Below the pieces are notes generated by a model. That model was not told the DNA's origin. It made no database searches and saw only the letters and a list, made by a program, of their open reading frames with translations. A stretch of 64,000 bases of DNA from Cephalotus follicularis. Lineage: Eukaryota > Streptophyta > Magnoliopsida > Oxalidales > Cephalotaceae. Of the stretch, positions 1 to 12,685 are shown one piece after another. Within the stretch, counting starts at the first letter, position 1, and each line of letters starts with the position of its first letter. The DNA is taken from NCBI GenBank assembly GCA_001972305.1, contig BDDD01000874.1, positions 63,847 through 127,846 of the forward strand, given 5' to 3'. The translations under genes were made by a program, and so were the position numbers.

Positions 1-1562
1 CACTGATTTCGGGGTCAAATTAGAGTTCCGAGATCGTTTAGTGCGTTAATTTATCGTTTTTATATCTCTAGGGACGTAATCGTAAATATTGAAAATTCAT
101 GTTTTCAGTCGTTTTAACCTTTCTTTTTGCAAACAGTACAAATGAATTGTCATAAGTTGTTTGCAGCGATTTCGGGGTTAAAATCGCGTTTCGAGATCGT
201 TTAGTGCGTTAATTTAACCTTTTTATATCCCTGTGGGCGTAATCGTAAATTGTCAAAATTCATGTTTCCAGTCGTTTTAACGTTTCTTTTTGCAGACAGT
301 TCAAAGGAATCCTCATAAGTTGTTTGTCCAGATTTCGGGTCAAATTCGCGTTCTGAAAACTTTTAGTGCGTTAATTTATCGTTTTTATATCTCTAGGGGC
401 GTACTCGTAAATTTTGAAAATTCATGTTTTCAGTCGTTTCAATGTTTCATTTTGCAGACAGTTCAAAGGAATCCTTATAAATTGTTTGTCCAGATTTTGG
501 GGTCAAATTCGCGTTCCGAAATCGTTTAGTGCGCTAATTTACCATTTTTGTATCTCTAGGGGCGTAATCGTAAATTTTCAAAATTAATGTTTTCAGTCGT
601 TTCAACGTTGGTTTTTGCAGACAGTACAAATGAATCGTCATATGTTGTTTGCCGCGATTTTGGGGTCAAATGCGCGTTCTGAGATCGTTTAGTGCGTCAA
701 TTTATCGTTTTTATATCTCTAGGGGCGTAATCGTAAATTTTAAAAATTCATGTTGTAAGTCGGTCAACGTTTCTTTTTGCATGCAGTTCAAAGGAATCCC
801 CATATGTTGTTTACACTTATTTCGGGGTCATATTCTCGTTCCGAGATCGTTTAGTACGTCAATTTATCGTTTTTATATCTGTAGGGGCGTAATCGTAAAT
901 TATGAAAATTCTTGTTTTCAGTCGTTTCAACGTTTCTTTTTACAGACAGTACAAATGAATCAGCATAAGTTGTTTACCGCGATTTCGGGGTCATATTCGC
1001 GTTCTAAGATCGTTTAGTGCGTCAATTTATCGTTTTGATATCTCAGGGGCATAATCGTAAATTTTGAAAATTCATGTTTTAAGTCGGTTCAACGTTTCTT
1101 TCTGCAGGAATTTCAAAGGAATCCTCATACGTTGTTTGCACTGATTTCGGGGTCAAATTCTCGTTCCAAGATCGTTTAGTGCGTTAATTTAACGTTTTTA
1201 TATCTCTATGGTCGTAATCGTAAATTTTGAAAATTCATGTTTCCAATCGTTTCAACGTTTCTTTTTGCAGACAGTTCAAAGGAATCCTCATAAGTTGTTT
1301 GTCTAGATTTCGGGGTCAAATTCGCATTTCGAGATCGTTTACTGCGTTAATTTATCGTTTTTATATCTCTAGGGGCGTAATTGTAAATTTTGAAAATACA
1401 TGTTTTCAATCGTTTCAACGTTTCTTTTTGCAGACAGTTTAAAGGAATCCTCATAAGTTGTTTGTCCAGATTTCAGGGTCAAATTCGCGTTCCGAGATCG
1501 TTTAGTGCGGTAATTTATCATTTTTATATCTCTAGGGGCGTAATCGTAAATTTTTAAAATTC

Positions 1563-1563
1563 N
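1563..1563. other. Ambiguous base at a truncated monomer
   Basis: The only N in the window. It sits where a monomer jumps from TTTTTAAAATTC straight to GAGATCGTTTAG, so most of one repeat unit is absent exactly at the N. This suggests an assembly join or polishing failure rather than a true biological junction. Confidence 0.85.
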
Positions 1564-4500
1564 GAGATCGTTTAGTGCGTCAATTTATCGTTTTTATATC
1601 TCTAGGGGTGTAATCGTAAATTTTGAAAATTCATGTTTTAAGTCGGTTCAACGTTTCTTTTTGCAGGCAGTTCAAAGGAATCCCCATAAGTTGTTTACAA
1701 TGATTTTGGGGTCATATTCTCGTTCTGAGATCGTTTAGTGCGTTAATTTAACGTTTTTATATCTCTATGGGCGTAATCGTAAATTTTGAAAATTCATGTT
1801 TCCAATCTTTTCAACGTTTCTTTTTGCAGACAATTCAAAGGAATCATCATAAGTTGTTTGTCCAGATTTCGGGGTCAAATTCGCATTCCGATATCGTTTA
1901 ATGCGTTGATTTATCATTTTTATATCTCTAGGGGCGTAATCGTAAATTTCGAAAATTAATGTTTTCAGTCGTTTCAACGTTTCTTTTTGCAGACAGTTCA
2001 AAGGAATCCTCATAAGTTGTTTATCCAGATTTCGGGGTCAAATTCGCCTAACGAGATTGTTTTGTGCGCTAATTTATCCTTTTTATTTCTCTAGGGGCGT
2101 AATCGTAAATTTTTAAAATTCATGTCGTCTGTCGTTTCAACATTTCTTTTTGCAGACAGTACAAATGAATCGTTGTAATTTGTTTACCGCGATTTCAGGG
2201 TCAAATTCATATTCTGAGATCAATTAGTGCGTCAATTTATCGTTTTTATATCTCTAGGGGTTTAATCGTAAATTTTGAAAATTCATATTTTATGTGGGTT
2301 CAACGTTTCTTTTTGCAGGCTGTTCAAAGGAATCCCCATAAGTTGTTTACACTGATTTCGGGGTCATATTCTCGTTCCGAGATCGTTTAGTACGTCAATT
2401 TATCTTTTTTATATCTATAGGGGCATAATCGTAAATTTTGAAAATTAATATTTTCAGTCGTTTCAACGTTTCTTTTTGCACACAGTTCATAGGAATCCTC
2501 GTAAGTTGTTTGCACTGATTTCGGGGTCAATTCGCGTTCCGAAATCGCTTAGTGCGTCAATTTATACTTTTTATATCTCTAGGGGTATAATCGTAAATTT
2601 TGAAAATTCATCTTTTCTGTCGTTTCAACGTTTCCTTTTGCAGACAGTACAAATGAATCGTCGTAAGTTGTTTGTCATGATTTCGGGGTCAAATTCGCTT
2701 TCCGAGATCTTTTAGTGCGTTAATTTATCGTTTTTATATCTCTAAGTGCGTAATTATAAATTTTGAAAATTCATGTTTTAAGTCGGTTCAACATTTCTTT
2801 TTACAGACAGTTCATAGGAATCCTTATAAGTTTTTTGCACTAATTTCTGGGTCAAATTCGCGTTCCGAGATCATTTCGTGCGTCAATTTATCGTTTTTAT
2901 ATCTCTAGGGGCGTAATCGTAAATTTTGAAAATATATGTTTTCAGTCGTTTCAACGTTTCTTTTTGCAGACACTACAAATATATTGTCGTAAGTTGTTTG
3001 CCGCGATTTTGGGGTTAAATTCGCGTTCTGAGATCGTTTAGTGCGTCAATTTATCGTTTTTATATCTCTAGGGGCGTAATCGTAAATTTTGAAAATTCAT
3101 GTTTTAAGTCGGTTCAACGTTTCTTTTTGCAGGCAGTTCAAAGGAATCCCCAAAAGTTGTTTACACTGATTTCGGGGTCATATTCTCGTTCCGAAATCGT
3201 TTAGTACATCAATTTATAGTTCTTATATCTGTAGGGGCGTAATCGTAAATTTTGAAAATTCTTGTTTTCAGTCGTTTCAACGTTTCTTTTTACAGACAGT
3301 ACAAACGAATCATCATAAGTTGTTTGCCACGATTTCGGGGTCAAATTCGCGTTCTGAGATCGGTTAGTGCGTCAATTTATCGTTTTAATATCTCTAGGGG
3401 CATAATCGTAAATTTTGAAAATTCATGCTTTAAGTCGGTTAAACGTTTCTTTTTTGCAGGCAATTCAAAGGAATCCTCATACATTGTTTGCACTGATTTC
3501 GGGGTCAAATTCTCGTTCCGAGATCGTTTAGTGCGTTAATTCCACGTTTTTATATCTCTATGGGCGTAATCGTAAATTTTGAAAATTCATGTTTCCAATC
3601 GTTTCAACGTTTCATTTTGCAGACAGTTCAAAGGAATCCTCATAAGTTGTTTGTCCAGATTTCGGGGTCAAATTCGCGTTCTGAGATAGTTTAGTGCGTC
3701 AATTTATCATTTTTATATCTCTGGGGGTGTAATCATAAATTTTGAAAATTTATGTTTTAAGTTGGTTCAACGTTTCTTTTTGCAGGCAGTTCAAAGGAAT
3801 CCCTATAAGTTGTTTACACTGATTTTGGGGTCATATTCTCATTCCGAGATCGTTTAGTACGTCAATTTATCGTTTTTATATCTCTCGGGGCGTAATCGTA
3901 AATTTTGAAAATTCTTGTTTTCAGTCGTTTCAACGTTTCTTTTTACAGACAGTACAAATGAATCGTCGTAAGCTGTTTGCCGTGATTTCGGGGTCAAATT
4001 CGCGATCTAAGATCGTTTAGTGCGTCAATTTATCGTTTTGATATCTCTAGGGGTATAATCGTAAAATTAGAAAATTCATGTTTTAAGTCGGTTCAGCGTT
4101 TCTATTTTCAGGAAATTTAAAGGAATCCTTATACGTTGTTTGCACTGATTTCGGGGTCAAATTCTCGTTCCGAGATCGTTTAGTGCGTCAATTTATCGTT
4201 TTTATATCTTCAGGGGCGTAATCATAAATTTTAAAAATTCATTTTTAAGTCGTTTCATCGTTTCCTTTTTAAGACAGTACAAATGAATCGCGTAAGTTGT
4301 TTGCCGCGATTTTGGGGTCAAATTCGCTTTCCCATATTTTTTAGTGCGTCAATTTATCGTTTTTATATCTTTAGGGGCGTAATGTAAATTTTAAAAATTC
4401 ATGTTTTCAGTCGTTTCAACGTTTCTTTTTCCAGACAGTTCAAAGGAATCCTCATAAGTTGTTTGCACTGATTTCGGGGTCAATTCGCGTTCCGAAATCG

Positions 4501-7249
4501 CTTAGTGCGTCAATTTATAGTTTTTATATCTCTAGGGGCATAATCGTAAATTTTGAAAATTCATCTTATCCGTCTTTTCAACGTTTCCTTTTGCAGACAG
4601 TACAAATAAATCGTCGTAAGTTGTTTGCCATGATTTCGGGGTCAAATTCGCTTTCAGAGATCTTTTAGTGCGTTAATTTATCGTTTTTATATCTCTAGGT
4701 GCGTAATTGTAAATTTTGAAAATTCATGTTTTAAGTCGGTTCAACATTTCTTTTTACAAACAGTTCAAAGTAATCCGTATAAGTTTTTTGCCCTCATTTC
4801 AGGGTCAAATTCGCGTTCTGAGATCGTTTAGTGCGTCAAGTTATCGTTTTTATATCTCTATGGGCGTAATCGTAAATTTTAAATATTTATGTTTTCAGTC
4901 GTTGCAACGTTTCTTTTTGCAGACAGTACAAATCAATCGTCGTAAGTTGTTTGCCGCGATTTCGGGGTCAAATTCGCGTTCTGAGATCAATTAGTGCGTT
5001 AATATATCGTTTTTATATTTCTAGGGGCGTAATCGTCAATTTTGAAAATTCATGTTTTAAGTTGGTTCAACGTTTCTTTTTGCAGGCAGTTCATAGGAAT
5101 CCCCAAAAGTTGTTTACACTGATTTCGGGGTCATATTCTCGTTCCGAGATCGTTTAGTACGTCAATTTATCGTTCTTATATCTGTAGGGGTGTAATCGTA
5201 AATTTTGAAAATTCTTGTTTTCAGTCGTTTCAACGTTTCTTTTTACAGACAGTACAAACGAATCGTCGTAATTTGTTTGCCACGATTTCGGGGTCAAATT
5301 CGCGTTCTGAGATCGTTTAGTGCGTCAATTTATCGTTTTTATATCTCTATGGGCATAATCGTAAATTTTGAAAATTCTTGTTTTAAGTCGGTTCAACGTT
5401 TCTTTTTGCAGGCAATTCAAAGGAATCCTCATACATTGTTTGCACTGATTTCGGGGTGAAATTCTCGTTCCGAGATCGTTTAGTGCGTTAATTTAACGTT
5501 TTTATATCTCTATGGGCGTAATAGTAAATTTTGAAAATTCTTATTTCCAATCATTTCAACGATTCTTTTTGCAGACAGTTCAAACGAATCTTCATAAGTT
5601 GTTTATCCAGATTTCGGGGTCAAATTCGCATTCCGAGATCGTTTAGTGCGTTATTTTATCGTTTTTATATCTCTAGGTGCGTAATCGTAAATTTTGAAAA
5701 TTCATGTGTTTAGTCGTTTCAACGTTTCTTTTTGCATACCGTTCAAAGGAATCCTAATAAGTTGTTTGACCAGATTTCGGGGTCAAATTCGCGTTCCGAT
5801 ATCGTTTAGTGCGTTAATTTATCGTTTGTATATCTTTAGGGGCGTAATCGTAAATTTTTAAAATTCATGTTTTCAGTCGTTTCAACGTTTCTTTTTACAG
5901 ATAGTACAAATGAATGGTCGTAAGTTGTTTGCCACGATTTCGGGGTCAAATTCGCGATCTGATATCGTTTAGTGCGTCAATTTATCGTTTTGATATCTCT
6001 AGGAGCGTAATCGTAAATATTAAAAATTTATGTTTTCAGTTGTTTTAACGTTTCTTTTTGCAGACAGTACAAATCAATCGTCGTAAGTTGTTTGTCGCGA
6101 TTTCGGGGTCAAATTCGCGTTCTGAGATCGTTTAGTGCGTCAATTTATCGTTTTTATATCTATAGGGGCGTAATTGTAAATTTTGAAAATTCATGTTTTA
6201 AGTCGGTTCAACATTTCTTTTTGCAGGTAGTTCAAAGGAACCCCCATAAGTTATATACACCGATTTCGGGGTCATATTCTCGTTCCGAGATCGTTTAATA
6301 CATAAATTTATCGTTTTTATATGTGTAGGGGCGTAATCGTAAATTTTGAAAATTCTTGTTTTCAGTCGTTTCAACGTTTTTTTTACAGTCAGTACAAATG
6401 AATCGTCATAAGTTGTTTGCCATGATTTCGGGGTCAAATTCGCGTTCCGAGATAGTTTAGTGCATCTATTTATCGTTTTTATATCTCTAAGGGCGTAATC
6501 GTAAATATTAAAAATTCTTGTTTTCAGTTGGTTAAACGTCTCTTTTTGCAGACAGTTCAAAGGAATTCTCATAAGTTATTTGCACTGATTTCGGGGTCAA
6601 ATTGTCGTTCCGGGATCGTTTAGTGCGTCAATTTATCATTTTGATATCTCTAGGGGCGTAATCGTAAATTTTGAAAATTCATGTTTTCGGTCGTTTCAAC
6701 GTATCTTTTTTCATACAGTTCAAAGGAATACTCATAAGTTCTTTGCACTGATTTCGGGGTCAAATTCGCCTTCCGAGATCGTTTAGTGTGTCAATTTATC
6801 GTTTTTATATCTCTAAAGGTGTAATCGTAAATTTTGAAAATTCATGTTTTATGTCGTTTCAACGTTTCTCTTTGCGGACAGTTCAAATGAATCCTCGCAA
6901 GTTGTTTGCACTGATTTTGTGGTCAAATTCGCGTTCTGAGACCGTTTATTGCATTAAATTATCTTTTTTATATCTCTAGGGGCATAATCGTAAATTTTGA
7001 AAATTCTTGTTTTCAGTCGTTACAATGTTTCTTTTTGCAGACAGTACAAATGAATGGTCGTAAGTTGATTGCCGCGATTTCGGGGTCAAATTCGCGTTCC
7101 AAGATCGTTTAGTGCGTTAATTTATCTTTTTTATATCTCTATGGGCGTAATCGTAAATTTTAAAAATTCACGTTTTCAGTCGTTTCGACGTTTCTTTTTA
7201 CAGACAGTTCAAAAGAATCCTCATAAGTTATTTTCACTGATTTCGGGGT

Positions 7250-8010
7250 CAAATTCGCGTTCCGAGATTGTTTAGTGCGTCAATTAATTGTTTTTATATC
7301 TTTAGGGGCGTAATCGTAAATTTTGAAAATTCATGTTTTAAGTCGTTTCAACGTTTCTTTTTTAAGACAGTACAAATGAATCGTCGTAAGTTGTTTGTCT
7401 AGGTTTCGTGGTCAAATTCGCGTTTCGAGATTTTTTAGTGCGTCAATTTATCGTTTTTATATCTCTAGGGGCGTAATCGTAAATGTTGAAAATTCATGAT
7501 TTAAGTCGTTTCAACGTTTTTTTAAGACAGTTCAAAGGAATCTTCATAAGTTGTTTACAATTATTTCAGGGTCAAATTCGCGTTCCGAGATCGTTTAGAG
7601 CGTCAATTTATCGTTTTTATATCTCTAGGGGCGTAATCGTAAATTTTGAAAATTCATCTTTCAGTCGTTTCAACGTTTCTTTTTGCAGACAGTACAAATG
7701 AATCATCGTAAGTTGATTGCCGCGATTTTGGGGTCAAATTTGCGTTCCGAGATCGTTTAGTGTGTTAATTTATCGTTTTTATACCCTATGGGCGTAATCG
7801 TAAATTTTGAAAATTCACGTTTTCAGTCGTTTCAACGTTTCTTTTTGCAGACAGTACAAATGAATCATCGTAAGTTCTTTGCCGTGATTTCGTGGTCAAA
7901 TTCGCGTTCCGAGACCGTTTAGTCCGTCAATTTAACGTTTTTATATCTTTAGGGGCGTAATCGTAAATTTTGAAATTTCATGTTTTCAGTCGTTTCAACG
8001 TTTTTTTTTT
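7250..8010 (+). repeat. 761-bp segmental duplication, copy 1
   Basis: This 761-bp stretch is repeated immediately downstream with no difference that I could find, while neighbouring monomers differ freely. It spans about 4.67 monomers and starts at CAAATTCGCGTTCCGAGATTG. It ends in a run of ten T after CGTTTCAACG. Because 761 is not a multiple of 163, the join at 8010/8011 leaves a hybrid monomer lacking about 54 bp (the GACAGTACAAATG...TTCGGGGT part). Confidence 0.93.
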
Positions 8011-8771
8011 CAAATTCGCGTTCCGAGATTGTTTAGTGCGTCAATTAATTGTTTTTATATCTTTAGGGGCGTAATCGTAAATTTTGAAAATTCATGTTTT
8101 AAGTCGTTTCAACGTTTCTTTTTTAAGACAGTACAAATGAATCGTCGTAAGTTGTTTGTCTAGGTTTCGTGGTCAAATTCGCGTTTCGAGATTTTTTAGT
8201 GCGTCAATTTATCGTTTTTATATCTCTAGGGGCGTAATCGTAAATGTTGAAAATTCATGATTTAAGTCGTTTCAACGTTTTTTTAAGACAGTTCAAAGGA
8301 ATCTTCATAAGTTGTTTACAATTATTTCAGGGTCAAATTCGCGTTCCGAGATCGTTTAGAGCGTCAATTTATCGTTTTTATATCTCTAGGGGCGTAATCG
8401 TAAATTTTGAAAATTCATCTTTCAGTCGTTTCAACGTTTCTTTTTGCAGACAGTACAAATGAATCATCGTAAGTTGATTGCCGCGATTTTGGGGTCAAAT
8501 TTGCGTTCCGAGATCGTTTAGTGTGTTAATTTATCGTTTTTATACCCTATGGGCGTAATCGTAAATTTTGAAAATTCACGTTTTCAGTCGTTTCAACGTT
8601 TCTTTTTGCAGACAGTACAAATGAATCATCGTAAGTTCTTTGCCGTGATTTCGTGGTCAAATTCGCGTTCCGAGACCGTTTAGTCCGTCAATTTAACGTT
8701 TTTATATCTTTAGGGGCGTAATCGTAAATTTTGAAATTTCATGTTTTCAGTCGTTTCAACGTTTTTTTTTT
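8011..8771 (+). repeat. 761-bp segmental duplication, copy 2
   Basis: Second copy of the 7250-8010 segment, at a constant offset of 761. After its T-run the sequence continues with an ordinary AAGACAGTACAAATGAATCG cassette, so this copy has the intact downstream flank and the first copy has the intact upstream flank. That is the expected layout of a simple tandem duplication. The apparent identity indicates a very recent event, or an assembly duplication. Confidence 0.93.
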
Positions 8772-9810
8772 AAGACAGTACAAATGAATCGTCGTAATTT
8801 CTTTACCGCGACTTCGGGGTCAAATTCGCGTTACGAGATCGTTTAGCGCGTCAATTTATCGTTCTTATATCTCTACGGGCGTAATCGTAAATTTTGAAAA
8901 TTCATGTTTTAAGTCGGTTCAATATTTCTTTTTGCAGATAGTTCGAAGGAATCATCATAAGTTGTTTGAACTGATTTCGGGGTCAAATTCTCTTTCCGAG
9001 ATCGTTTACTGCGTCAATTTATCGTTTTTTATCTTTAGGGGCATAATCGTAAATTTTGAAAATTCATGTTTTCAGTCGTTTCAACGTTGCTTTTTGCACA
9101 CAGTACAAATGAATCGTCGTGAGTTGTTTGCCACGATTTCGGGGTCAAATTCGCGTTCCGAGATCGTTTAGTGCGTTAATTTATCGTTTTTATATCTCTA
9201 GGGGCGTAATCGTGAATTTTGAAAATTCATGTTTTAAGTCGTTTCAACGTTTCTTTTTCAAGACACTACAAATGAATCGTCGTAAGTTGTTTGCCGCGAT
9301 TTCGGGGTCAAATTCGTGTTCTGAGATTTTTTAGTGCGTCAATTTATCGATTTTATATCTCTAGGGGTGTAATCGTAAATTTTGAAAATTCATGTTTCAA
9401 GTCGTTTCAATGTATCTTTTTGCCGACATTTCAAAGAAATCCTCATAAGTTGTTTTCACTGATTTCGGAGTCCAATTTACGTTCCGAGATCGTTTAGTGG
9501 GTCAATTTATCGTTTTTATATCTTCAGGGGCGTAATCGTAAATTTTGAAAATTCATATTTTTAGTCGGTTCAACGTTTCTTTTTGCAGACAGTACAAACA
9601 AATCGTCGTAAGTTGATTGCCGCAATTTCGGGGTCAAATTCGCGTTCCGAGATCGTTTATTGCCTTAGTTTATCGTTTTTATATCTCTATGGGCGTAATC
9701 GTAAATTTTGAAAATTCACGTTTTCAGTCGTTTCAACGTTTCTTTTTACTGGCAGTTCAAAGGAATCCTCATAAGTTGTTTGCAGTGATTTCGGGGTCAA
9801 ATTCGCGTTC

Positions 9811-9835
9811 CGAAATCGTTTCTTTTAGTCGTTTC
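9811..9835 (+). repeat. Truncated satellite monomer
   Basis: Around 9820 the repeat passes from CGAAATCGTTT directly to CTTTTAGTCGTTTCAACG. About 80 bp are lost (the TATATCTCTAGGGGCG part and AAATTTTGAAAATTCATG). It marks an internal deletion or an out-of-register exchange. Confidence 0.85.
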
Positions 9836-11640
9836 AACGTTTGTTTTTTAAGACAGTGCAAATGAATCGTCGTAAGTTGTTTGCCGTGATTACGGAGCTT
9901 AATTCGCGTTCCGAGACCGTTTAGTCCGTTAATTTACCGTTTTTATATCTTTAGGGGTGTGATCGTATATTTTGAAATTTCATGTTTTCAGTCGTTTCAA
10001 CGTTTCTTTTTTAAGATAGTACAAATGAATCGTCGTAAGTTCTTTGCCATGATTTCGGGGTAAAATTCACGTTCCAAGATCGTTTAGTGCGTCAATTTAT
10101 CGTTTTTATATCTCTATGGGCGTAATCGTAAATTTTCAAAATTCATGTTTTAAGTAGTCTCAACGTTTCTTTTTTCAGACAATTCAAAAGAATCATCACA
10201 AGTTGTTTGCACTGATTTCGCGGTCAAATTCGCGTTCTGAGACCGTTTAGTGCGTTAATTTATCGTTTTTATATCTCTAGAGGCGTAATCGTAAATTTTG
10301 AAAATTCATGTTTTCAGTTGTTTCAACGTTTCTTTTGGCAAACAGTATAAATGATTCGTTGTAAGTTGATTACCGTGATTTCGGGGTCAAATTCGTGTTC
10401 CGAGATCGTTTAGTGCGTTAATTCATCATTTTTATATCTCTATGGGCGTAATCGTAAATTTTTAAAATTCACGTTTTCATACGTTTCAACGTTTCTTTTT
10501 GCAGACAGTTCAAAGGAATCCTCATAAGTTGTTTCTAGTGATTTCGGGGTCATATTCGCGTTCCTAAATCGTTTAGTGCGTTAGTTTATCGTTTTTATAT
10601 CTCTAGGGGCGTAATCATAAATTTTGAAAATTCATGTTTTCAGTCGTTTCAACATTTCTTTTTGAAGACAGTACAAATGAATCGTCGTAAGTTCTTTGCC
10701 GTGATTTCGGGGTCAAATTCGCGTTCCGAACCGTTTAGTCTATCAATTTATCGTTTTTATTTTTTTAGGGGCGTAATCGTAAATTTTTAAATTTTATGTA
10801 TTCAGCCGTTTCAACGTTTCTTTTTTAAGAGAGTACAAATGAATCGTCGTAATTTCTTTGCCACGATTTCGGGGTCAAATTCGCGTTCCGAGATCGTTTA
10901 GTGCGTCAATTTATCGTTTTTTATATCTTTAGGGGCATAATCGTAAATTTTGAAAATTCATGTATTCAGACGTTTCAACGTTTCTTTTTGCACACAGTAT
11001 AAATGAATCGTCGTAAGTTGTTTGCCGCGATTTCGGGGATCAAATTCACGTTCTGAGATTGTTTAGTGCGTTAATTTATCGTTTTTATATCTCTAGGGGC
11101 GTAATCGTAAATTTTGAAAATTCATGTTTAAAGTAGTTTCAACGTTTCTTTTTTGCAGACAGTTCAAAGGAATCCTCGCAAGTTGTTTGCAATTATTTCG
11201 GGGTCAAATTCGCGTTCCGAGATCGTTTAGTGCGTCAATTTATCGTTTTTATAACTCTAGGGGCGTAATCGTAAATTTTGAATATTCATGTTTTCAGTCG
11301 TTCCAACGTTTCTTTTTGCAGACAGTAGAAATTAATCACCGTAAGTTGATTGCCGCAATTTCGGGGTCAAATTCGCGTTTCGAGATTGTTTAGTGCGTTA
11401 ATTTATCATTTTTATATCTCTATGGGCGTAATCGTAAATTTTGAAAATTCACGTTTTCAGTCGTTTCAACGTTTCTTTTTGTAGACAGTTCAAAGGAATC
11501 CTCAGAAGTTGTTTGCAGTTATTTCGGGGTCAAATTCGCATTCCGAGATCGTTTAGTGCGTTAATTTATCGTTTTTATATCTCTAGGGGTGTAATCGTAA
11601 ATTTTGAAAATTCATGTTTTCAGTCGTTTCAACATTTCTT

Positions 11641-11650
11641 TTTGCGAGAT
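11641..11650 (+). repeat. Truncated satellite monomer
   Basis: TTTCTTTTTGC runs directly into GAGATTGTTTAGTGCG at about 11645. The whole variable cassette and the TTTCGGGGTCAAATTCGCG segment are missing, about 70 bp. The break lies just before a copy of the ATTAATTG-type block, as also happens at 8010/8011. Confidence 0.85.
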
Positions 11651-12670
11651 TGTTTAGTGCGTCAATTAATTGTTTTTATATCTTTAGGGGCGTAATCGTA
11701 AATTTTGAAAATTCATGTTTTAAGTCGTTTCAACGTTTCTTTTTTAAGACAATACAAATGAATCATCGTAAGTTGTTTGTCTCGATTTCATGGTCAAATT
11801 CGCGTTTCGAGATTTTTTAGTGCGTCAATTTATTGTTTTTATATCTCTAGGGGCGTAATCATAAATGTTGAAAATTCATGTTTTAAGTCGTTTCAACGTT
11901 TTTTTTAAAACAATTCAAAACAATCTTCATAAGTTGTTTACAATTATTTCGGGGTCAAATTCGCGTTCCGAGATCGTTAAGTGCGTCAATTTATCGTTTC
12001 TATATCTCTAGGGGCGTAATCATAAATTTTGAAAATTCTTGTTTTGAGTCGGCTAACCGTTTCTTTTTGCAGACAGTTTAAAGGAATCCTCATAAGTTGT
12101 TTGCTCTGATTTTGGGGGTCAAATTCTCGTTCCGAGATCGTTTAGTGATTAAATTTATCGTTTTTATAACTCTAGCGGCGTAATCGTAAATTTTGAAAAT
12201 TCATGTTTTAAGCCGTTTCAACGTTTCTTTTTTAAGACAGTACAAATGAATCAGCGTATGTTGTTTGCCGCGATTTCGAGGTCAAATTCGTGTTCCGAGA
12301 TCGTTTAGTGCGTTAATTTATCGTTTTTATATCTCCAGGGGCGTAATCGTAAATTTTGAAAATTCATGTTTGCAGTCGTTTCAACGTTTCTTTTTGCAGA
12401 CAGTACAAATGAATCGTTGTAAGTTGTTTGCCTTGATTTCGGGGTCAAATTCTCGTTCCGAGATCTTTTAGTGCGTTAATTTATCGTTTTTGTATCTCTA
12501 GGAAAGTAATCGTAAATTTTGAAAATTCATGTTTTAATTCGTTTTAACGTTTATTTTTGCAGACAGTTCAAAGGAATCCTCATAAGTTTTTTGCACTGAT
12601 TTCGGGGACAAATTCGCGTTCCGAGACCGTTTAGTCTGTCAATTTATCGTTTTTATATCTCTAGGGGCGT

Positions 12671-12685
12671 AATCGTAAGTTGATT
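12671..12685 (+). repeat. Truncated satellite monomer at a TCGTAA microhomology
   Basis: GGGGCGTAATCGTAA continues directly as GTTGATTACCCCGATTTTGG. About 80 bp between the TCGTAA of the conserved part and the TCGTAA of the cassette are missing. The shared TCGTAA is retained once, which fits deletion between short direct repeats inside one monomer. Confidence 0.85.

Noticed and set aside
1765..6572. Minus-strand open frames at 1765-2013 and 6198-6572
   Set aside because: Reverse-complement reading of the same satellite; no domain, no conserved start.
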